Position numbers and translations under genes: made by a program. 64,000 bases of DNA, from positions 1 to 64,000 of the forward strand of contig JASHOH010000172.1 of assembly GCA_030041215.1 (NCBI GenBank). Direction: 5' to 3'. The notes beneath the pieces are model-generated. The model did not search any database and was not told where the DNA came from. It was given only the letters and a program-made list of their open reading frames with translations. The stretch is from Candidatus Sulfotelmatobacter sp. GTDB taxonomy: Bacteria > Acidobacteriota > Terriglobia > Terriglobales > Acidobacteriaceae. Of the stretch, positions 27,938 to 36,246 are shown one piece after another; within the stretch, counting starts at the first letter, position 1, and each line of letters opens with the position of its first letter.

Positions 27938-28450
27938 ATGCGGAAACAACAGAAAGGCTTTTCACTGATTGAGCTGCTGATCGTGGTTGCCATCATCCTG
28001 ATCATCGCAGCGATCGCGATTCCAAACCTGATGCGCGCCCGTATGGCGGCCAACGACTCGTCTGCGGCCGGCTCCGAGCACACCATCATCGTCGGCGAAG
28101 TCGGTTTCTTCGGCGCATATCCCAGCACGGGTTACGCCACGTTGGCTGTGCTGGGCAATCCCGGAGCTCTCTCGCCTTGCGTTCCGTCGGCTACCAACGG
28201 CTGCTTGATTGACAACAATCTGGCGACCGCGTCAGTTGCCCCCGGCAAGAGCGGTTACCTCTTTAACGCCACTCCGGGAACCACCGGCGCCGCTTTTAAC
28301 TTCTACACGCAAGCATGGCCGATATCAAACGTCAGCGGTACCCGCCAGTACTGCGCGGCTGATGACGGCGTGCTCCGCGTGACGACGGGCTACGGCACAG
28401 GGCCTGGCGCCTATGCTACTTGCTTGACCTGGACGCCTTCGCAGAACTAA
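27938..28450 (+). CDS. Type IV pilin-like protein (first of a tandem pair)
   Basis: A 170-residue prepilin. The class III leader KQQKG|FSLIELLIVVAI is textbook: a short positively charged leader, cleavage after Gly by prepilin peptidase PilD, Phe at mature position 1 and Glu at +5, followed by a hydrophobic assembly helix to about residue 35 (AIAIPNLMRARMAA). The globular part is Gly/Ala/Thr-rich with four Cys, and it ends CLTWTPSQN. The ribosome site is GAGGGG upstream of ATG 27938. A strong terminator follows. The neighbour 28667-29191 is a close paralog. It could be a major pilin, a pseudopilin or a minor pilin; no pilus assembly genes lie nearby. Confidence 0.9.
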   Translation: MRKQQKGFSLIELLIVVAIILIIAAIAIPNLMRARMAANDSSAAGSEHTIIVGEVGFFGAYPSTGYATLAVLGNPGALSPCVPSATNGCLIDNNLATASVAPGKSGYLFNATPGTTGAAFNFYTQAWPISNVSGTRQYCAADDGVLRVTTGYGTGPGAYATCLTWTPSQN

Positions 28451-28489
28451 TTGCGGATGGGCGAGTGCCTGAATCGGCACAAAGCCAGA

Positions 28490-28520
28490 GGGCAGCGGCG
28501 GACCCGCTGCCCTTTGTTAT
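28490..28520 (+). terminator. Rho-independent terminator after the first pilin gene
   Basis: A perfect 9-base stem GGGCAGCGG / CCGCTGCCC (28490-28498 and 28504-28512) with a 5-base loop is followed by TTTGTTATTT. It lies 40 bases after the pilin stop codon and should end that transcript, so the second pilin gene probably has its own promoter. Confidence 0.85.
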
Positions 28521-28666
28521 TTCTCCCTTGCATGTAGGCCGTCGACGTTCGATCCCTAGCATTACCCGGGTAATCGACCTGCCTCTTCCCTTTGGCCCCA
28601 CAAGTGCCACATATTTAGGCGGACACCTGTAAGCCGAACCTGCGGCTCGGTGAGACGCGTGCCGAA

Positions 28667-29191
28667 ATGAGACTTAATCAAGAACAAAAAGGCTTCTCGC
28701 TGATCGAGGTCCTGATCGTGGTCGCGATCATTCTGATCATTGCGGCTATCGCCATTCCTAATCTAATGCGGGCCCGCATGGCGGCGAATGATTCTGCCGC
28801 TGCCAAGTCCCTTCACACGATCGAGGTTGGTGAAATAGGATACTCCGCCGCATATCCGACCGTTGGTTTCCCAGCCACGATGCCTCCGCTCGGCGGGGCC
28901 AGCCCCTGCATCGCTAGCGTTGCCACCGGATGCCTTATCGATAACGATCTCGCAACTAATAGCAACGGCAATGGCAAAAGCGGATATCAGTTCGCCGCCA
29001 CCGGTTCGGCAAGCGCCGGCAGCGCCTACAACGACCAGTTCTATGCCACAGCTACACCCAACAGCAACTTGACCGGCACCCGCGCCTACTGCGTCGCTGA
29101 TGATGGGGTGATACGCCTTCAACCGCCAGGAACTGTCACTCTCGTGCCCAGCTATAACGCGTGCCTGGCATTGACGCCCATGCAGAATTAG
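28667..29191 (+). CDS. Type IV pilin-like protein (second of a tandem pair)
   Basis: A 174-residue prepilin almost identical to the preceding gene over the leader and N-terminal helix (GFSLIEVLIVVAIILIIAAI, NLMRARMAANDSAAA). It has the same layout of the globular part (CIASVATGCLIDNDLAT, TRAYCVADDGVIRL) and the same Cys pairs. The globular loops differ more than the helix, as expected after duplication and divergence of exposed surfaces. ATG 28667 has no clear Shine-Dalgarno sequence. A terminator between the two genes suggests separate transcription. PilD should process it at the inner membrane. Confidence 0.9.
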   Translation: MRLNQEQKGFSLIEVLIVVAIILIIAAIAIPNLMRARMAANDSAAAKSLHTIEVGEIGYSAAYPTVGFPATMPPLGGASPCIASVATGCLIDNDLATNSNGNGKSGYQFAATGSASAGSAYNDQFYATATPNSNLTGTRAYCVADDGVIRLQPPGTVTLVPSYNACLALTPMQN

Positions 29192-29196
29192 TATAG

Positions 29197-29214
29197 CCGG
29201 ACGAATTCGTCCGG
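29197..29214. repeat. Perfect 18-base palindrome after the second pilin gene
   Basis: CCGGACGAATTCGTCCGG is fully self-complementary, with no spacer. It lies five bases after the pilin stop and has no T-run after it. It could be a protein-binding site or a weak transcription end signal. Confidence 0.5.
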
Positions 29215-29400
29215 GTTGCGCTGAGAGCGCCCAAAGCGCGCAATAGGGACCATCGCAGCCACCGTCGTCCTGGTCCTAAGAGGGCCCCTTTTACCTTCGT
29301 AATCTCCTGTGACCCTCTCAGGTATTCACCTCGGAATTGGTTTGCATATAATTTTGTGTTGGAAGAAAGGCGAACGCTTAGCCGGAAGCACTCCCGCACC

Positions 29401-30342
29401 ATGCCTGCCATCGAGATTCTGGGATTAGAAAAAACTTACAGCGTCGGCTTCTGGCGCAAGCGCCCCAAGCGTGCGCTGTTTCCGCTTCAATTGACCGTGG
29501 AAGACGGCGAAATTTTCGGTTTTCTCGGTCCCAACGGCGCCGGCAAAACCACCACGCTCAAACTGCTTATGGGCCTGGTCTATCCCACTTCAGGGAGCGC
29601 ACGAATCCTGGGCCAGGATTGGAATGAGCCGGCAGTCAAGGCACAGATCGGTTTCCTTCCCGAGCAGCCATATTTTTACGACTATCTCACCGCGCACGAA
29701 TTGCTGGAATATTATGGGCAACTCTCTGGCGTGCCCGCCAAACAGCGCTCTCATCGCGTGAATGAAGTCTTGCACCAGGTTGGTTTGCCTGACGTGAAAG
29801 GCCTCCAGCTTCGGAAATTCTCCAAGGGCATGTTGCAGCGAGTGGGAATCGCGCAGGCGATTCTGCACGATCCGAAAGTTGTCTTTTTCGATGAGCCTAT
29901 GTCGGGCCTCGATCCTATGGGCCGCCACGAAGTGCGTGACCTGATGGATGAACTCAAATATCAGGGAAAGACCGTATTTTTCTCCACCCACATCCTCTCC
30001 GACGCCGAAACTTTGTGCGACCGCGTTGCCATCATTCATAAAGGAGAATTGCGAGGAGTGGGGGCGGTTGAAGATTTGACTTCCAGCGTGCAAGGTAAGA
30101 TCGAGGTGATCTGGCAAGGCACGCAGATTCCGGCTGCGATGAAAGCATTGGGCGCCGAATGTCACGTCAGCGGAGACCGCGTCCGCGCCATCGTTGACGA
30201 AAAGCAGCAGGATGCCGCTATCGATGCCCTGCGCCGCGAACGGCAGCAGCTGGTTTCGATCACACCCGTTCGCACAACCCTGGAATCATATTTTGTCGAA
30301 AAACTCCGCCGCGCTGAAACTACCGCGGGAAAAACGGTATAG
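29401..30342 (+). CDS. ABC transporter ATP-binding protein (ABC-2 type exporter)
   Basis: A 313-residue ATPase from ATG 29401 (MPAIEILGLEKTYS). Walker A is GPNGAGKTTT, the signature is KFSKGMLQRVGIAQAI, Walker B is VVFFDEPMSGLDP, and the switch His is in FFSTHILSDAETL. The C-terminal extension of about 90 residues (SVQGKIEVIWQGTQIP...) is usual for this exporter class. The permease gene follows after five bases and a TPR protein after it, so the three are very likely one operon. The cargo is not evident; relatives export drugs, polysaccharide parts or proteins. Confidence 0.92.
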   Translation: MPAIEILGLEKTYSVGFWRKRPKRALFPLQLTVEDGEIFGFLGPNGAGKTTTLKLLMGLVYPTSGSARILGQDWNEPAVKAQIGFLPEQPYFYDYLTAHELLEYYGQLSGVPAKQRSHRVNEVLHQVGLPDVKGLQLRKFSKGMLQRVGIAQAILHDPKVVFFDEPMSGLDPMGRHEVRDLMDELKYQGKTVFFSTHILSDAETLCDRVAIIHKGELRGVGAVEDLTSSVQGKIEVIWQGTQIPAAMKALGAECHVSGDRVRAIVDEKQQDAAIDALRRERQQLVSITPVRTTLESYFVEKLRRAETTAGKTV

Positions 30343-30347
30343 AACCT

Positions 30348-31124
30348 ATGAACCGCCGTATCGCCTATATCGCCTCGAACACCTTCCGCGAAGCGGTGCG
30401 CGACCGCGTGCTCTACAACCTGATCGCATTCGCACTGCTGCTTTCGGGAGCGGCCATCCTGGTGGGGCAAATTTCGATTGAGATCGAGAAACTGGTCGTC
30501 ATCAATCTCGGACTCACCGCCGTCTCTTTGTTCGGCGTGGTCATCGCCATCTTTATTGGGATTGGGCTGGTTTCCAAGGAAATCGAGAAAAGAACACTTT
30601 ATACCGTGTTGTCGCGTCCGGTCCGCCGCTGGGAATTCATTGTCGGCAAGTTTCTTGGCTTGGCCGGGACCCTGGTCGTGAATACCTTCTTCATGGCCAT
30701 TGGCGTCTTCCTCGCGTTGTTTTATGTCTCTCATAAGTTCGTAAAGGCCGATGCGCTGATTCTCATCGCTCTTTACTTCATCATCCTCGAGTTTCTGATC
30801 GTGTGCTCGCTGTCGCTATTGTTCTCGTCCTTTTCTTCGCCCTTGCTTTCGGCCGTATTCGCATTTTCGTTATTTGTCGTGGGCAGCTTTGCGGAAGACC
30901 TGCGCAATTTCGCCGGCATGGCCCATGGAATCTCGCGCTGGTTGGCCACAGCCGCTGCTTATCTGGTTCCAAATCTTTCAGCCTTCAACGTGATCAGCTC
31001 CATCGCGCACGAACAGCCCGTCGCGGGCCAGCTCATTCTGCACAACACTCTTTATGCTTTGTTCTACGCCACGATGGCGCTGTCGGGTGCGGTGCTCATC
31101 TTCGAGCATCGCGATTTAAAATAA
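30348..31124 (+). CDS. ABC-2 type transporter permease
   Basis: A 258-residue integral membrane protein with about six membrane segments, starting MNRRIAYIASNTFREAVRDR. The N-terminal amphipathic helix and the motif LVSKEIEKRTLYTVLSRPVRRWEFIVGK between segments two and three are typical of the coupling region of ABC-2 permeases. It pairs with the ATPase encoded immediately upstream. The last gene of the group starts 13 bases downstream. A single-type permease suggests a homodimeric channel. The substrate is unknown. Confidence 0.9.
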   Translation: MNRRIAYIASNTFREAVRDRVLYNLIAFALLLSGAAILVGQISIEIEKLVVINLGLTAVSLFGVVIAIFIGIGLVSKEIEKRTLYTVLSRPVRRWEFIVGKFLGLAGTLVVNTFFMAIGVFLALFYVSHKFVKADALILIALYFIILEFLIVCSLSLLFSSFSSPLLSAVFAFSLFVVGSFAEDLRNFAGMAHGISRWLATAAAYLVPNLSAFNVISSIAHEQPVAGQLILHNTLYALFYATMALSGAVLIFEHRDLK

Positions 31125-31137
31125 CTAAAGGTGTGAA

Positions 31138-32055
31138 ATGAAGTCGCGGCGAAAAATCACGATTATGGCAAGCACGTTGCTGGTGTTGTCGCTGGCAGCG
31201 AGCGCATTCGTGCTGCACTGCACGGATAAGCTCCGTCCCCAGGCTACGCTCGATGAAGTGCTGTTCATCAGCTCGCCCACGCTGGTCAAGCGCGCCAGTC
31301 TCGGTTACGACGGGCTTATGGCTTGCATTTACTGGACGCGCGCCGTCCAGTATTTCGGATACCGGCATCACTACTATGCGGCCAGCTACAACTTGCTAGC
31401 GCCCTTGCTTGAAATCACCACTCACCTCGATCCGCATCTGATTGTGGCTTACGAATTCGGCAGTAGCTTTCTCGCGCCCAAGCCGCCCCACGGGGCAGGC
31501 GAGCCCGAGCGCGCCGTTGCGCTGATGAAATACGGCATCGAGAACAATCCCGACAATTGGCATCTTTATTACGACCTCGGCTTCGTCTACTACATGGAGC
31601 TGCACGATTACAAAGACGCCGAAGAAACTTTCGAGCGCGGGACAAAGGTGCCGAATGCGCACCCATTCCTGAAGATCTTTGCCGCGCAGATGGCACAACA
31701 TGCCGGCGAGTACCAGACCGCCCGCATGTTGTGGTCGGCAACTTACCAAACGACTCAGGAGAAGCAGATCAAGCAGAACGCCATCGACCACCTGCGAGCC
31801 TTGCGTGTGGATGAAGACGTGGATCATCTCCAGGATGCCGTCACCCGCTTTGGCGAACGCACCGGCCGTTTGCCTGCGAACATTTGGGAGTTGGTCAGCG
31901 CCGAAGGTCTTCCCGGCATTCCCCTCGACCCCGATGGGCATCCTTATAAAATGACTCCGCAAGGCCGGATCGAATTGCGCGATCCCGATGCCTTCCCGTT
32001 CGCAACCAAGGGCCTGCCAGTGGGATATAAGCGGAAGTACGGCGGCATGAACTAA
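31138..32055 (+). CDS. Exported TPR-containing protein of unknown function
   Basis: A 305-residue protein with a signal peptide or membrane anchor (IMASTLLVLSLAASAFVLHC). Then come TPR-like helical repeats: AYEFGSSF...PERAVALMKYGIENNP, LYYDLGFVYYMELHDYKDAEE, and AQHAGEYQTARMLWSATYQ. The C-terminal 60 residues (AEGLPGIPLDPDGHPYKM) form a small extra motif found in other acidobacterial secreted TPR proteins. It directly follows the ABC-2 ATPase and permease genes and could be their periplasmic scaffold partner. Function is inferred from context only. Confidence 0.75.
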   Translation: MKSRRKITIMASTLLVLSLAASAFVLHCTDKLRPQATLDEVLFISSPTLVKRASLGYDGLMACIYWTRAVQYFGYRHHYYAASYNLLAPLLEITTHLDPHLIVAYEFGSSFLAPKPPHGAGEPERAVALMKYGIENNPDNWHLYYDLGFVYYMELHDYKDAEETFERGTKVPNAHPFLKIFAAQMAQHAGEYQTARMLWSATYQTTQEKQIKQNAIDHLRALRVDEDVDHLQDAVTRFGERTGRLPANIWELVSAEGLPGIPLDPDGHPYKMTPQGRIELRDPDAFPFATKGLPVGYKRKYGGMN

Positions 32056-32186
32056 ATTCCTTCACAGCCGTTTTTCTTGAGTATTCTCCAGGTTCCTGCC
32101 ATCTTCGCGGGTGTTTCTCAGCGCTTCCGGCGTTTCAGTTGTCCCCGGGTCCGGCGTCAACAATCCTTCGCTTATGATGGCGAACA

Positions 32187-32936
32187 ATGAACGTCGGCAA
32201 ATCCTCGCGCCTCAGCGTTACCCGTTCGGCGTGGCAATGGTGGAAGGACCTCGCTGCACGCGAAGGACCGCTCTCCGCGACCACGAAGCTGGCGCGCGCA
32301 CTCTGGGAATTCGCTCGCGACTCAACTCCCGCGCGCAGTCGTCAGCGCTATGGGGACATCGACTACGACTGGCAACACCGCGTGAATACAACCAGCGCCG
32401 CCGTCGGCTGGCGAGACCGCCTGCTGGGAGTCTTTTATTCTTCCTATCAGCCGACCGAGGAAACACTATTTCATGAAATGCTCGCTTCCCTGCGCGAGCA
32501 CATTCGCGCTGATTTTCACGATTTCATTTTCGTCGATCTAGGCTCAGGCAAAGGCCGCACGCTGCTGATGGCTTCGGATCATCCGTTTCGGCGCATCGTG
32601 GGCGTCGAGCTTTTGCCTACATTGCATGCTCTTGCCCTGGAGAACATTGGCAAATACAAGAGCGAGTCGCAGAAGTGCTTTTCGGTGGAGTCGATCTGCG
32701 CCGATGCGACCGAGTTTTCATTTCCAGCAGAGCCGACTGTGCTTTATCTCTTTAATCCGTTTCCTGAAGCAGGGCTGCGGCGCGTAATTGCAAACCTGGA
32801 GCAGAGTTTGAGAGATCATCCGCGGCAGGTGTATGTGCTGTATCACAACCCGCTGCTGGAGCATGTGCTGGCGGAGGGCACGATATTACACAAAATTGGT
32901 GGAACCCATCAGTATTCAATGTATGGCATAAATTGA
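32187..32936 (+). CDS. Class I SAM-dependent methyltransferase family protein
   Basis: A 249-residue cytoplasmic protein. The S-adenosylmethionine-binding motif I is IFVDLGSGKGRTLLMA, followed by GVELLPTLHALALENIGKY (the acidic residue that binds the ribose) and a motif with CADATEFSF. The LYLFNPFPEAGLRRVI segment is typical of a small uncharacterised Rossmann-fold methyltransferase group. The first 90 residues are basic and may be a linker or membrane-proximal region. No substrate is indicated. The gene begins 131 bases after the TPR gene. Confidence 0.82.
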   Translation: MNVGKSSRLSVTRSAWQWWKDLAAREGPLSATTKLARALWEFARDSTPARSRQRYGDIDYDWQHRVNTTSAAVGWRDRLLGVFYSSYQPTEETLFHEMLASLREHIRADFHDFIFVDLGSGKGRTLLMASDHPFRRIVGVELLPTLHALALENIGKYKSESQKCFSVESICADATEFSFPAEPTVLYLFNPFPEAGLRRVIANLEQSLRDHPRQVYVLYHNPLLEHVLAEGTILHKIGGTHQYSMYGIN

Positions 32937-33020
32937 ATTCTTCAGCCATGCCGCAGGGCCTGCAGCGGCTGCGACCATGGCGAGGAAGAGGCGTGAGATG
33001 ATGGTGCGGAGGGTTCGATA

Positions 33021-33347
33021 ATGGCGAAGAGAGACATTTTCGGCGAACTGATGGAAGGTGTGGCAGCAATGAAGGCTCATCGCGGGGGCACGATTACCCT
33101 GCGGACCTACAGAGCGGAAGCGGCGCCTTTGCCTAAGGTCAATTCCAGGATGATTCGCGACACGCGAAAGAAGCTGCGCTGCTCGCGGGCGGTATTTGCG
33201 CGCAAGCTGCGAATTAACGAGCGAACGCTGGAAAAGTGGGAACAGGGGCGAGCAAGGCCGAACCCTCAAGCGGCAGCTTTAGTGCTGCTGGTGCGGCGCT
33301 TTCCGGACACGCTGGCAAGGCTGGATGAGGTAGCGGAGGGGCGATGA
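33021..33347 (+). CDS. XRE-family helix-turn-helix regulator, antitoxin-like
   Basis: A 108-residue protein. The C-terminal half carries a helix-turn-helix of the Cro/XRE type: IRDTRKKLRCSRAVFARKLR, then INERTLEKWEQGRARPNPQA. This resembles HigA-like antitoxins and orphan XRE regulators. No toxin-like ORF is seen directly upstream (the preceding 84 bases are intergenic). The next gene, a membrane-anchored unknown, overlaps its stop by ATGA, so the two are made together. It probably represses its own promoter. The genuine partner is uncertain. Confidence 0.8.
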   Translation: MAKRDIFGELMEGVAAMKAHRGGTITLRTYRAEAAPLPKVNSRMIRDTRKKLRCSRAVFARKLRINERTLEKWEQGRARPNPQAAALVLLVRRFPDTLARLDEVAEGR

Positions 33348-34021
33348 GCCGGAAAATTCTCTACTTAGCTCTCGGCGTTGTATTCGTTGCGTCAGCACTG
33401 GGGGCGTTCTTCCTGCCTACCCAGTCTGGACGCAAATGGGCTACAGATACCGCGGTTGTGTCCGCACTCGGAGCTATTTTTCAAGTCGCGCGTGATAGCG
33501 TCGCACATGAAAGATCGTTACGGATACTTGAATCGCAGAACGCATTTTCGATTGGCGCAACCTCCCATATGGCGAGTGTCGCCTTCGACAAGTACTCGAC
33601 ATTTTGCGAGGAATATGTCGCGGAGATGTTCAGCGCCCTAGTGACTTTAGGGCGGGAGGGCCCCACAAGAAATGTTCTGCAGCATGCCGATAACCTTCTG
33701 ACGATCCGGAGAAAGTGGGCGGTCTGGCTCACACCCAGGGTCGATGAGGGGCTGGCCCCCTTTGAAAAAGAACTCCGAAAGATAGGTGCGAATGCATGGA
33801 TACATCACCAGGCACCCGGGGAAGCTGATAATCGAGAGATGTTTTCGGCGTTTGCAAAAGTCATCGGGCTGGAGAACTGGCAGGGCGAACCGCTGACGGA
33901 TGAGCTTACCGTCGCGGCGGCGATTAGGAAACTCCGTAGCATCCTCGGCACTGAGGAGCTGAGCCGCCTCCGCGCTGAACTCGTGAACCGTGCATTGCGA
34001 AACATCAGGAATTCGGCCTAG
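33344..34021 (+). CDS. Membrane-anchored protein of unknown function, coupled to an XRE regulator
   Basis: A 225-residue protein with an N-terminal hydrophobic segment (KILYLALGVVFVASALGAFFLP) that probably anchors it in the membrane. A long, mostly helical domain follows (VARDSVAHERSLRILESQNAFS; the long C-terminal helix ELSRLRAELVNRALRNIRN). No catalytic motif or known family is apparent to me. It begins inside the stop codon of the helix-turn-helix gene, so co-translation is near certain. It might be the effector of a two-gene unit with the regulator, but the sequence shows no toxin fold I can name. Confidence 0.65.
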   Translation: MSRKILYLALGVVFVASALGAFFLPTQSGRKWATDTAVVSALGAIFQVARDSVAHERSLRILESQNAFSIGATSHMASVAFDKYSTFCEEYVAEMFSALVTLGREGPTRNVLQHADNLLTIRRKWAVWLTPRVDEGLAPFEKELRKIGANAWIHHQAPGEADNREMFSAFAKVIGLENWQGEPLTDELTVAAAIRKLRSILGTEELSRLRAELVNRALRNIRNSA

Positions 34022-34042
34022 AGCGCATTGTAGACTTGGCCT

Positions 34043-36229
34043 ATGACCACCTCCACCCTTAACTCCCTCGCTCGCGCCTCTTCCGCCTACCTGCGCTCAG
34101 CCATGCACCAGCCCATTCACTGGCATGAGTGGGGAGACGAGGCCTTTGCCACTGCACAGAGCGAGAACAAGCCGATGCTGCTTGACATCGGCGCGGTGTG
34201 GTGCCACTGGTGTCATGTGATGGATCGCGAATCGTATGACGATCTCGAAGTGGCGAAAATTGTGAACGAGCTTTTTGTGGCGGTGAAGGTCGATCGCGAT
34301 GAGCGCCCCGACATTGACAGTCGGTATCAGGCGGCGGTGAGCGCCGTTAGCGGGCAGGGCGGGTGGCCTCTTACAGCGTTTCTTACTCCGGACGGCAAGC
34401 CGTTTTACGGAGGGACATACTTTCCTCCCACCGATGGTTACGGTCGTCCAAGCTTCAAGCGCGTGTTGCTCAGCATTGCCGCCGCTTATAAAGAAAAACA
34501 CGGCGATGTAATCGAGCAGGCCAAGATGGTCGAAAGCGCGATTGCGCAGGCGGAGTCATTTACCGCTCGCGACGGTAAGATTTCGGCACAGATTGTCGAC
34601 GCGATCATCGATTCTGCATTAAAGATGTTCGATCCGCGGAACGGCGGGTTTGGAAATGCGCCGAAATTTCCGCATCCATCGGCGCTGGATTTGCTGATCG
34701 AACGATATTCCCGCACAAAAGACGACCGCCTGCGCAATGTCTTCGTCACCACGCTCGAGCACATGGCCAACGGCGGTGTTTACGACCAGCTTGCGGGAGG
34801 ATTTCATCGTTATTCGGTCGATGAGCGGTGGGTCGTGCCGCACTTCGAGAAGATGTCGTACGACAACTCCGAGCTGTTGAAAAACTACGTGCATGCCTAT
34901 CAGGCGACAGGTTCGGAATTCTTCGCGAACGTAGCCCGCGACATCATTCGCTGGATGGACGAATGGCTTAGTGATCGCGAGCATGGCGGCTTCTATGCCT
35001 CGCAGGACGCCGACATCAACATGAACGACGACGGCGACTACTTTACCTGGACGCTCGATGAGGCGCGTGCCGTGCTCACAGAGGAAGAAGCGCAGGTCGC
35101 GGCGCTGTATTACGACATCAATGAAATTGGGGAGATGCATCACAACCCCGCGAAGAATGTGCTCTACGTGCGCGCTCCGATTGACGAGATTGCGCGCCGG
35201 ATGAATATCAGCGCTGAGCGGGTGCAGGAACTACTGGATTCGGCAAAGAAGAAGATGTATGCGGCGCGGCTGCAGCGGCCGACGCCATGTGTCGACAAGA
35301 CAGTGTATGTTGCCTGGAACAGCATGTGCGTGTCGGCGTATTTGGAAGCGGCGAAGGTGCTGGGGCGGGAGGATGCGCGCAGGTTTGCGTTGAAGTCGCT
35401 GGATCGAGTATTGGCGGAGGCGTGGAGGCACGGTGACAGCGCGGCCGAGGGTGGCCGCGCCACACATGCTGATGCCACACTGCTTCATGTCGTGGCCTAT
35501 TCCGATCCCGAAGCCGAGCATCGCGAAATTCCCGGGATGTTGGATGATTACGCGGCCACCGCACTGGCCTGCCTCGATGCTTATGAAGCCACTGCCGACT
35601 TGAGCTACTTCAAATTCGCGCAATCCATCAGCGACGCGATGGTTGCTAAATTCTTCGACGCGGCCTCCGGAGGATTCTTCGATTCCCAGCCGTCCGCGAC
35701 TGGGTCAAAGCTTGGCGTGCTATCCACTCGCCGCAAGCCGATTCAGGATTCGCCCACGCCGGCGGGCAATCCCATGGCTGCAATCGCGTTGCTGCGGCTG
35801 CATCATTACACGGGCGACGCAGTATATTGCGACAAAGCCGAGCAGACGCTCGAGACATTTGCCGACGTCGCCGGTCGATTGGGGATCTTCGCCGCAACCT
35901 ACGGGATTGCGGTCTGCCACTTTTTGGAAAGCCCGGTGCAGGCGGTGGTCATTGAAGCGGAGGGGACGAAAGACAAAGCAAATGAATTGACTACCGCAGC
36001 GCGCTCGGAATTCTCATTTAGCAAGAGCGTGCTTTGCCTGAAGGCGAGCCAGACAGTCGCCGAAAACCTGCCTCCGGCGCTGGCGGGGACGATTCCGAAA
36101 CTGCCGCAGTTGAAATCCGGAACCTCGTTCGTGGTTCTCTGTTCGGGGTTCACGTGCCAGCCACCGATCTACGATGCTGAGGAATTGCGGCAATCGATTG
36201 CATCTGCGCCGAAGACTAGGAACGCTTGA
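34043..36229 (+). CDS. DUF255 / thioredoxin-domain protein (YyaL, SPATA20 family)
   Basis: A 728-residue protein of the conserved YyaL/SPATA20 family. The N-terminal thioredoxin-like domain (residues about 20-150) has the CxxC motif in VWCHWCHVMDRESYDD and the VDRDERPDIDSRY and GGWPLTAFLTPDGKPFYGGTYFPP segments. The remainder is an alpha/alpha-toroid domain with family motifs (GGFGNAPKFPHP, VPHFEKMSYDN, FYASQDADINMN). The real function is not established; a redox or sugar-epimerase-like activity has been proposed for relatives. Length is typical and the frame is intact. The gene lies 22 bases downstream of the coupled membrane protein. Confidence 0.93.
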   Translation: MTTSTLNSLARASSAYLRSAMHQPIHWHEWGDEAFATAQSENKPMLLDIGAVWCHWCHVMDRESYDDLEVAKIVNELFVAVKVDRDERPDIDSRYQAAVSAVSGQGGWPLTAFLTPDGKPFYGGTYFPPTDGYGRPSFKRVLLSIAAAYKEKHGDVIEQAKMVESAIAQAESFTARDGKISAQIVDAIIDSALKMFDPRNGGFGNAPKFPHPSALDLLIERYSRTKDDRLRNVFVTTLEHMANGGVYDQLAGGFHRYSVDERWVVPHFEKMSYDNSELLKNYVHAYQATGSEFFANVARDIIRWMDEWLSDREHGGFYASQDADINMNDDGDYFTWTLDEARAVLTEEEAQVAALYYDINEIGEMHHNPAKNVLYVRAPIDEIARRMNISAERVQELLDSAKKKMYAARLQRPTPCVDKTVYVAWNSMCVSAYLEAAKVLGREDARRFALKSLDRVLAEAWRHGDSAAEGGRATHADATLLHVVAYSDPEAEHREIPGMLDDYAATALACLDAYEATADLSYFKFAQSISDAMVAKFFDAASGGFFDSQPSATGSKLGVLSTRRKPIQDSPTPAGNPMAAIALLRLHHYTGDAVYCDKAEQTLETFADVAGRLGIFAATYGIAVCHFLESPVQAVVIEAEGTKDKANELTTAARSEFSFSKSVLCLKASQTVAENLPPALAGTIPKLPQLKSGTSFVVLCSGFTCQPPIYDAEELRQSIASAPKTRNA

Positions 36230-36246
36230 TCCCAGGATTCAATCGC

